Of a stretch of DNA of 64,000 nucleotides, positions 57,563 through 64,000 are shown one piece after another. The notes under the pieces were generated by a model that was not told the origin of the DNA, searched no databases, and saw only the letters and a list, made by a program, of their open reading frames with translations. The number at the start of each line of letters is the position of its first letter. The stretch's first letter is position 1. The translations under genes were made by a program, and so were the position numbers. Source of the DNA: Candidatus Bathyarchaeota archaeon (lineage in GTDB: Archaea > Thermoproteota > Bathyarchaeia > Bathyarchaeales > Bathycorpusculaceae); assembly GCA_017883615.1 (NCBI GenBank), contig JADGNF010000034.1:1-64000 (forward strand), written 5' to 3'.

Positions 57563-57840
57563 AAGTTAAAATCCTAAAACAAACGGACAATGAACTCAAA
57601 ATCGAAATTGAAGGCGCAGGACACGGCATATGCAATCTACTGCAAAAGAAGCTGTTGGAAAACAAAAACGTGGACCAAGCAGGCTACGATGTCCCTCATC
57701 CATTGGCATCCAGCCCCGTAATCTACGTACGCATGAAGGGAAAAGCAAAGCCCAAAGACGCCTTATTGGAAGCTGCTCAGGAAGCACGCGAATCCAACCA
57801 GAGTTTCAGCAAAGCTCTTGAAGCAGTCCTAAAATCTTAA
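57559..57840 (+). CDS. rpoL: RNA polymerase subunit Rpo11 (RpoL)
   Basis: LKIEIEGAGHGICNLLQKKLLENKNVDQAGYDVPHPLASSPVIYVR. Confidence 0.93.
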   Translation: MKVKILKQTDNELKIEIEGAGHGICNLLQKKLLENKNVDQAGYDVPHPLASSPVIYVRMKGKAKPKDALLEAAQEARESNQSFSKALEAVLKS

Positions 57841-57998
57841 CTTCATACAGCTTTTCTTTTTAGGTCCGCTTCCCTTAACGGAAGTTGCTTTAAAGCAACA
57901 CAAAAATTTCCCGGAATAACTGCTCAACTACGTGAAGCCATATCTTTGGTTATCTATTCACACATTTTTAATACTAGAACATTCTAACACAATAAGCG

Positions 57999-58346
57999 GT
58001 GGACAACTTGTTTGGGCACAAGAGCAAGCCGCAAGTCGACTTAGGCGACTTACTTAAAGAAAAGGAAGAAAAAGACCGTCTCATCAATTTCTTGCAGGCA
58101 AACCTGAAAGCTCCAACTACCCTTATCGGGAACAAGTTAACCATCGAGTCCGACAAAGTGACCGCGCCAGACCTGCAGCATCTAGTTACCAAATTCATTT
58201 ACAAACGCAACATCAACAACACATACTATGTTTCGATTGACGGTAGCACAGTGAAAATACACATATTCGAAGGCGCCAAAAAGAAAACAGAAAAAGAAAA
58301 GAAAAGCGCAGTGCACCAGACCGCTACCCAAAGCTGGGGTCTATAA
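57999..58346 (+). CDS. Conserved hypothetical protein
   Basis: 115 aa; LLKEKEEKDRLINFLQANLKAPTTLIGNKLTIESDKVTAPDLQHLVTKFIYKRNINNTYYVS; no family recognised. Confidence 0.55.
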   Translation: MDNLFGHKSKPQVDLGDLLKEKEEKDRLINFLQANLKAPTTLIGNKLTIESDKVTAPDLQHLVTKFIYKRNINNTYYVSIDGSTVKIHIFEGAKKKTEKEKKSAVHQTATQSWGL

Positions 58347-58390
58347 CAAAACAAGTTTCTATTTGACAGAGAACGAGAGGTAAAAGGGAA

Positions 58391-58468
58391 TGGTGCTCCG
58401 GCCGGGATTCGAACCCGGGTCACCGGCTCGAAAGGCCGGAATACTTGACCGGACTATACTACCGGAGC
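58391..58468 (-). tRNA. tRNA-Glu(TTC); CCA encoded
   Basis: Minus-strand GCTCCGGTAGTATAGTCCGGTCAAGTATTCCGGCCTTTCGAGCCGGTGACCCGGGTTCGAATCCCGGCCGGAGCACCA; anticodon loop CTTTCGA. Confidence 0.95.
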
Positions 58469-58542
58469 CTACATTTTGCAGAGAGCACAAGCAGAATGCT
58501 TTTTCCCTCGAATAAACCTTACCCTTCACTTGGGTATAGTGC

Positions 58543-58818
58543 TCATGTAGGCTGAGGTTTTTCTTTGAACAAAAACCCTGTTATCTGCTCAACCAGCTTG
58601 ACAGTTGATTGAACTTTCTCCTCTAAGGCGACTACCCGCTTCTCGACATCCTTAGAACTGATTTTGCCTTCAATTCGGTTAGCTGAACGAAACATCAGGA
58701 GCATCCGAAAAACGTCTTTGACGGCTTTTTCCTGTTCTTCCTCAGATGCCTGCTTGATTCCCGCACAAACCATCAGCAAATCCACGTAGTGTTCCTTGAT
58801 TTTCAATTCTTCGTTCAC
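58543..58818 (-). CDS. Hypothetical protein (coding-like frame continues upstream to about 59085)
   Basis: SVNEELKIKEHYVDLLMVCAGIKQ...; upstream frame reads HSGVQPTEKTTKEIPENNKVIKVRVRKGKQEQQPENTLFSQKDIHRIVTEFISAWIRGDIIIRFPTAAELSKKNPLAITFPTDPS with no stop. Confidence 0.6.
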   Translation of the reverse strand: MNEELKIKEHYVDLLMVCAGIKQASEEEQEKAVKDVFRMLLMFRSANRIEGKISSKDVEKRVVALEEKVQSTVKLVEQITGFLFKEKPQPT

Positions 58819-59137
58819 AGAGGGGTCTGTGGGAAACGTGATAGCTAGAGGATTTTTCTTGCTGAGTTCAGCTGCGGTTGGGAAGCGGATGATAATGTCG
58901 CCTCTAATCCAAGCTGAAATAAATTCTGTTACAATGCGATGAATGTCTTTTTGAGAGAATAATGTGTTTTCTGGTTGTTGCTCCTGTTTGCCTTTGCGGA
59001 CTCTTACTTTGATGACTTTATTGTTTTCTGGGATTTCTTTTGTTGTTTTCTCCGTTGGCTGTACCCCCGAATGAAACCTGCTTGCCTATGTGTCACACCT
59101 TTAAAGGTGGATTAAACGTTTTCGATTGCAGATGCGG

Positions 59138-60418
59138 TTAGTAGGAGATTTTGGCAGTGGACGGAATCTTCCCAAGCACCTTCGATGTTGCCTTCTCCAC
59201 CTGTTCGCGGTTTTGGGCGTCGGTGTAAACTCGCAGAATGTTGATGAAACCTTTGAGGGTTTCAAAGATTTTGGAGATGTCGCTCATGCGGTACATGGTT
59301 TTGGCACCTGTGCTTGACCTGCTGAACACTGGAATCTCCATGTTTTCCATCAATGCCGAATGATGATATGGTACCGACGGCACCGTGGGCACATCAATAA
59401 TAACGACCTCAGGCGCGACTCCAGCTTCATGGGCAATCTCTGTTTGAACCTGAATCCTGTAAGCATCTCGACTGAAAATATTTGAGATCATTGTGTCTTT
59501 GTCATAGAAAGTTCGTTCGTAGGCACATTTGAGCATGCGACGTCGCTCCAAATCATCAATGATTCGCCTTGATTTTTCGCATTTTTTGGCAGCGGACCAA
59601 ACGGTGTAATCGTCCATGACGAGGTATTCTTCGGGCGTTTTGAAGGCGGTTAGGCCGAGTTCCTCGTTTGCTTTCTCCATCGCCATCGCCAGCATGATCT
59701 GAGCTGCTCTGCCAACGCGATGGAAGTAGATGCTCTTGAAGGATTCAATGCGGGCAATGATGAAGGACTCCAAAGCTGAAAGTGCACCCAGCTCAACTGC
59801 CAAGTTTTCCCCCAAAACATCTAACGCGTGGATAAGCCGAAAAATGTCTATGAAGCCGTATTCGGCGCCCGTGTGGTAAGTATCCCGCACGATGAAGTCC
59901 TGTTTGTCCACATCCACCGCGCTGCTGATTATCTGGTCCAGAAACGCCCTGCCGGGTTTGTGGAGTTTGCCCACGGCAAGTTGGCTGATTTCTTCGGGGC
60001 GATACCCCATCTTACCCAGTTTGTCGCCAACTTCACTTTTTTCGATGAGCCACGAAGTGATGTCCTCATGGGTTTTGTCTAGATCCCTGATTAGAAGATG
60101 CTCAAACACGTGCGAGAAAGGTCCGTGCCCAACGTCGTGGAGCAAGGCGGCTAATCGGGCCACTTCCGTTTCTTGGTCGGTGACGACTCGGCTGATGTTT
60201 GGGTTCTCCAGAACCTTGCCTGCGAGGTACATGACGCCGACACAGTGTTCAAAACGCGTGTGGTTCGCTCCTGGATATACATATTCGGAGCCTGCCAGCT
60301 GCCGTAGCCGTCGCAGTCTCTGCATCGGGTAAGAGTCAATGATGTTTTTTTCCGATTCGGTTATGTAGATGTATCCGTGGACGGGATCCTTGATTTCGCC
60401 CCAATAAGCCTTCGGCAT
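59138..60418 (-). CDS. HD-domain phosphohydrolase (SAMHD1/dNTPase-like)
   Basis: IKDPVHGYIYITESE; RFEHCVGVMYLAG; ALLHDVGHGPFSHVFE. Confidence 0.92.
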   Translation of the reverse strand: MPKAYWGEIKDPVHGYIYITESEKNIIDSYPMQRLRRLRQLAGSEYVYPGANHTRFEHCVGVMYLAGKVLENPNISRVVTDQETEVARLAALLHDVGHGPFSHVFEHLLIRDLDKTHEDITSWLIEKSEVGDKLGKMGYRPEEISQLAVGKLHKPGRAFLDQIISSAVDVDKQDFIVRDTYHTGAEYGFIDIFRLIHALDVLGENLAVELGALSALESFIIARIESFKSIYFHRVGRAAQIMLAMAMEKANEELGLTAFKTPEEYLVMDDYTVWSAAKKCEKSRRIIDDLERRRMLKCAYERTFYDKDTMISNIFSRDAYRIQVQTEIAHEAGVAPEVVIIDVPTVPSVPYHHSALMENMEIPVFSRSSTGAKTMYRMSDISKIFETLKGFINILRVYTDAQNREQVEKATSKVLGKIPSTAKISY

Positions 60419-60503
60419 GTCTGTCGCACCTGTATGTAGAATAATATTTATGCGCCCTGCACATTAATGCTTAACCATTATTTCCAAACGAGTAGAGTAA
60501 AAA

Positions 60504-61103
60504 ATGGTTACAAAAGGTGCTTTCATAGTCCTTGAGGGCTTAGACGGTTCAGGAAAAAGTACCCAAGCAAAAATCTTAGCAGCTAAACTGAAAAGAAGCC
60601 ACGCTGCAGTTTACACCGCCGAACCCAGCCACGAAAAAATCGGTGTGTTCATCCGAAATCGCATTCTCTACGGCGAGATCCGCCCGCCGACCAGCGTGGA
60701 AGCGCTGCTCTTCGCAGCAGACCGTATCGAACACATCCAAAACGAAGTCCAACCCTTATTAAACGAAGGGTGCTTGGTGGTTTCTGACCGCTACGTCTAC
60801 AGCTCGCTGGCATATCAGGGAAGCGCGGGGCTCAGCTTAGAATGGATTCAAGCCGTCAACTTTTACTCCCTAAAACCTGACCTTGCGCTCTTTGTGGATG
60901 TCGCTCCCGAAACTGTCCTCGCGCGGCTCAAACGCAAAAAGTCAGTCATGGAGACCCTCGAAACCCAGCGAAAAGTTCGCGAAGTCTACCTAAAATACGT
61001 CAAAGCAGGAGACCTCAAACGAATAGATGGTGAGAAACCCAAAAAAGAAGTCGCGACAGACATCCTCTCCGCAGTCATGGCTTTTCTAATAGCGCGCTGC
61101 TAG
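60504..61103 (+). CDS. tmk: Thymidylate kinase
   Basis: FIVLEGLDGSGKSTQAKILAAKLK; VVSDRYVYSSLAYQG. Confidence 0.95.
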   Translation: MVTKGAFIVLEGLDGSGKSTQAKILAAKLKRSHAAVYTAEPSHEKIGVFIRNRILYGEIRPPTSVEALLFAADRIEHIQNEVQPLLNEGCLVVSDRYVYSSLAYQGSAGLSLEWIQAVNFYSLKPDLALFVDVAPETVLARLKRKKSVMETLETQRKVREVYLKYVKAGDLKRIDGEKPKKEVATDILSAVMAFLIARC

Positions 61104-61606
61104 CTTGGTGTGCGTTTCAGCAGTTTTTTGGGCTGGTTAATTTTGTGTTCCACGAAGGCGACGAGGTCTTCAGGCGAAACATAACGTGGGCCTCGTTCGT
61201 GAAAGACTAAAAATTCTATTGCTCCCTTTTCGCCAAACCCCGCCCGAAGCATGTAATAATCGAATTTTAGGGGCGAACGTTTTCCGGCGGCGTTTTTGTA
61301 GTACCTGATACTGCAAAACCAGTCCATAACGTGCAGGGGTTCTTCGTCGTTTAAGGTTCCCCGTAGTTTCTTTGACTCTTCCGCGTCTAAATAACAGAAG
61401 TTTTCTGCGTCGGCGATGCCCAACTCAAAAATTACCTCGCCGTCTGGCACCGAAGGGTTTCCGATTTCTTCAAAGCTGAAACTCTTACAGTTGATTTCTT
61501 GGAAAACTTGAATGATTTTTTCCTGCAATTTCCTCTTCGAAAGCGGAGAAGAGTAGGTTTCAGTGAAGTGGACGCTGTGGGGAAAGTTTTCGTATAACCC
61601 AAGCAT
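61100..61606 (-). CDS. Hypothetical protein
   Basis: 168 aa; YYMLRAGFGEKGAIEFLVFHERGPRYVSPEDLVAFVEHKIN; no family recognised. Confidence 0.6.
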   Translation of the reverse strand: MLGLYENFPHSVHFTETYSSPLSKRKLQEKIIQVFQEINCKSFSFEEIGNPSVPDGEVIFELGIADAENFCYLDAEESKKLRGTLNDEEPLHVMDWFCSIRYYKNAAGKRSPLKFDYYMLRAGFGEKGAIEFLVFHERGPRYVSPEDLVAFVEHKINQPKKLLKRTPS

Positions 61607-61611
61607 CGGTT

Positions 61612-61992
61612 TTAGCTCTTCTTCATGTTCTTGATTTTTTCAAGGCTGTTAAGAAGTTCGGTAAGGGCGTTCGTCAGTTTTGTGATTTCTTCAACGTTGT
61701 CGGTTTTCTCAATTTTAACCTGCAAATCCTGCACTTTTACCATGAGGACTGCTTCAAGCTTATCCATAGCTGGGTTGTTTGCGGCGGTTCTTGGAGCTTC
61801 TTGTCCTTCTTTAACTACTACAACTTTTTTCTCGTCTTTGCCACACCATAAAGTTCCATCCTGGAGTCTGAACAGTGGGGAAGAGCAGTTTGGGCATGCT
61901 AAATCGGTTAGGGTGGCACCTTGACGAAGCAAGTCAGCCATACGCTTAATGTGGTTGTCATTTGATTTGCTTTGCATTTTCCTTGACCCCAA
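61612..61992 (-). CDS. Sjogren's syndrome/scleroderma autoantigen 1 (p27)-like zinc-ribbon protein
   Basis: MADLLRQGATLTDLACPNCSSPLFRLQDGTLWCGKDEKKVVVVKE. Confidence 0.85.
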   Translation of the reverse strand: MGSRKMQSKSNDNHIKRMADLLRQGATLTDLACPNCSSPLFRLQDGTLWCGKDEKKVVVVKEGQEAPRTAANNPAMDKLEAVLMVKVQDLQVKIEKTDNVEEITKLTNALTELLNSLEKIKNMKKS

Positions 61993-62033
61993 AGTAAATA
62001 CGTATCAATCCTTATATAACTTGGTTACTGCGA

Positions 62034-62330
62034 TTGCAGTGGGTGCCATTTATGGTGCGAAAGAAAAAAACTGAAGAGTACGAAGAACGAATAAAGCAAG
62101 CGCTCGTTGTTCTCGGAGAAGTTTCCGAAGACAGCACAACGCCACGAAACATTAGGCGCGCCGCAAAAGATTCCATAAACGCGTTGCAGGGAGGAGAATA
62201 CACTGTCGCAGTGCGGGCCTCAAACGTCATTAGCATTTTGGATGAAATTCTACAGGACCCCAACATGCCAGCTTACACGCGGGTTAAACTGTGGAACATC
62301 ATGAGTCTTATCGAAGCCATAAAAGACTAA
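62034..62330 (+). CDS. UPF0147 family protein
   Basis: ALVVLGEVSEDSTTPRNIRRAAKDSINALQGGEYTVAVRASNVISILDEILQDPNMPAYTRVKLWNIMSLIE. Confidence 0.92.
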   Translation: MQWVPFMVRKKKTEEYEERIKQALVVLGEVSEDSTTPRNIRRAAKDSINALQGGEYTVAVRASNVISILDEILQDPNMPAYTRVKLWNIMSLIEAIKD

Positions 62331-62360
62331 CACTTTTCTATTTTTCGTTAAGTGAACTAA

Positions 62361-62708
62361 ATGGGCAAAGTTTTACCCAACACCGCTGTCAAAGCGGAAG
62401 ACGTTGCAATGGAAGGTTCCCTGCACGTTAAAGTTCGTTGGCTCATCACCAAAGAAATGGGCGCCAACAATTTTGCCATGCGCCTATTCGAAGTGGAACC
62501 CGAAGGCTACAGTCCACTGCACAAACATGCATGGGAACATGAAGTTTTCATTTTGGCGGGAAACGGCAATCTATTTGATGGGGAAAAAGAAACGCTCTTC
62601 AAAGCAGGAGATGCGGTTTTTGTTCCACCAAATGAAATGCATCAATTCGTAAACGGTGGAAAAACGTTGCTTAGATTTCTCTGTCTAATTCCACATCTAA
62701 AAGAATAA
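62361..62708 (+). CDS. Cupin-domain protein
   Basis: SPLHKHAWEHEVFILAGNGNLFDGEKETLFKAGDAVFVPPNEMHQFVN. Confidence 0.93.
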   Translation: MGKVLPNTAVKAEDVAMEGSLHVKVRWLITKEMGANNFAMRLFEVEPEGYSPLHKHAWEHEVFILAGNGNLFDGEKETLFKAGDAVFVPPNEMHQFVNGGKTLLRFLCLIPHLKE

Positions 62709-62761
62709 TTAAGCTCCCAAGCTCGATATCTTGAGGAAATCTTGTTTTCTGTTTTAGAATG

Positions 62762-63178
62762 CTATTCAGTTTCAGGCTTAAGATTTGGTGCAGGCTGATA
62801 ATGGCTTAATTCGTAGGCTCCACCGATAACTCCCAGAATTACTCCAGCCAGATAGCCGCCTCCCGCGAAAATCGTGAGCACGGAAAACGCAATTACGGTT
62901 ATTCCGCCTTCTCTTTCTCTTCCTTTTATCCGCATAAGAAAGGCGCCTAATAGGACCATAATTCCAAGAATTAAAGTCATTGTGCCAAGCACTTTGTAGT
63001 CTATTCCATGGAGCGAACGTCTGCCAAGTTCTCCCAATCCAAGTTCAAGTCCCCATTGACTACGGATTATGCGGAGCGCCCCCTGAATTGAAATTAGAAT
63101 ACCAGAGACCACCGATAGAATAAATCCAGTGCTAACTTGTCTTCTACGGAGGTCGAATCGCGCTTGCACAAAGTTCAC
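62762..63178 (-). CDS. Small membrane protein, about 4 TM
   Basis: Hydrophobic segments FILSVVSGILISIQGAL, VLGTMTLILGIMVLLGAF, ITVIAFSVLTIFAGGGYLAGVILGVIGGAY. Confidence 0.65.
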   Translation of the reverse strand: MNFVQARFDLRRRQVSTGFILSVVSGILISIQGALRIIRSQWGLELGLGELGRRSLHGIDYKVLGTMTLILGIMVLLGAFLMRIKGREREGGITVIAFSVLTIFAGGGYLAGVILGVIGGAYELSHYQPAPNLKPETE

Positions 63179-63292
63179 CTAAGTATAGTTACTCGCCTCC
63201 TCTAATAATTATTCTGATGCATCATCCTCACGTACCAATAAGCGATCCGGCGAACGCGACAAGTTAATCAAGGTTTAAAAAGTTGCAGCCCA

Positions 63293-64000
63293 ATGAGAAA
63301 TAGAAAACGCACGTTCAGCGATGAATCAGAAATGACTGGCCATTCCCGTTTAACGAAAAGCCTATTCCTGGCTGGCGTCGCATTGCTGATTCTTCTGAAC
63401 CTCTACACGTTCGTCATCGCGTACCCTGAGACCTATACGCTTACCCCCGGCATCAACACTTCAGGCAGTGTTTTAGCAAAGGATTTCTCTGCTTACTACA
63501 TCGGCGCTTGGCGGCTGTGGAACAATCCCTCCCACATTTACGCGCTGGGCGCTCTTCACGGAGCAGAACCAGCAATTCAGCCTTACCCAGAAGCCTACAA
63601 GTACCTCCCATCATTTCTCGTGCTTGTCTCACCTTTCCTTTCTTTGAATTATCAAGATGCCCTGACATCGTTTGACATAGTTCAATTTCTGCTTCTTCCC
63701 TTCATGGCTTTCATGCTTTATGGCATCCTGAGCAAGAAAGGTCTTGCAATCACATTTGTGTTAATGGCTATTTTGTTGCTGTTGCCTTTTCCAGCGCCAA
63801 ATGGAGGGTTCTCGCTGAGTTACTATTGGCAGTGGGGGGAAGGGCAAGCCAAAGTTTTCGGGACCTTCTTGCTGCTTCTCAGCTTTTACTTGGGCAATCG
63901 CGGAAAGCCCTATTTGTCAGGAATAGCTTTGGGGTTTGGCTTCTTCGACCCCAGATTTGGTCTCTTAGCTTTGCCTCTTTTCATAATGTACAATAGACCA
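63293..64000 (+). CDS. Multi-TM glycosyltransferase-87/DUF2029-like protein, 3' truncated by window edge
   Basis: Own translation: MRNRKRTFSDESEMTGHSRLTKSLFLAGVALLILLNLYTFVIAYPETYTLTPGINTSGSVLAKDFSAYYIGAWRLWNNPSHIYALGALHG...; open to the end, not in the ORF track. Confidence 0.7.
   Translation, partial: MRNRKRTFSDESEMTGHSRLTKSLFLAGVALLILLNLYTFVIAYPETYTLTPGINTSGSVLAKDFSAYYIGAWRLWNNPSHIYALGALHGAEPAIQPYPEAYKYLPSFLVLVSPFLSLNYQDALTSFDIVQFLLLPFMAFMLYGILSKKGLAITFVLMAILLLLPFPAPNGGFSLSYYWQWGEGQAKVFGTFLLLLSFYLGNRGKPYLSGIALGFGFFDPRFGLLALPLFIMYNRP

Noticed and set aside
62940-62960. GGCGCCTAATAGG string similar to the dispersed repeat
   Set aside because: Lies within a plausible coding sequence and matches only about 11 bp; likely coincidence.

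Overview
The window is a gene-dense archaeal chromosome segment. Informational gene content (PolD large and small subunits, Orc1/Cdc6, aIF2-gamma, Rpo7/Spt4/Rpo4/Rpo11, Nob1, Pus10, Csl4, Dph2, eIF5A, SRP54) suggests a TACK-type, possibly Bathyarchaeia-like lineage; that placement is inference. Most of it is core machinery: a ribosomal cluster L3-L4-L23-L2-S19-S24e-S27ae, RNA polymerase subunits, tRNA/rRNA modification enzymes, NAD synthesis, PEP synthase and SAH hydrolase. There are two tRNA genes: intron-containing tRNA-Ser(CGA) and tRNA-Glu(TTC). The most interesting part is 28.5-32.1 kb, next to orc1/cdc6. It contains (i) a probable replication origin with several ORB-like elements in opposing orientations around an AT-rich core, (ii) arrays of a short GTGAT/ATCAC motif with exact 11-bp phasing, in opposite orientations on the two sides of a small unknown gene, (iii) a predicted membrane-anchored coiled-coil winged-helix protein just downstream of one array, with a frameshifted remnant of its C-terminus 2 kb upstream, and (iv) a second winged-helix gene with TTCACA/TGTGAA dyads in its upstream region. 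This could be an origin-linked regulatory, tethering or partition system. Other items are an orphan compact phage-tail/contractile-injection hub (gpD-like) gene, an inverted dispersed repeat shared by two intergenic regions 33 kb apart, a two-domain radical SAM protein with a probable frameshift just after its start, and a decayed gene with an in-frame TGA. No searches were run; family names come from reading the supplied translations.
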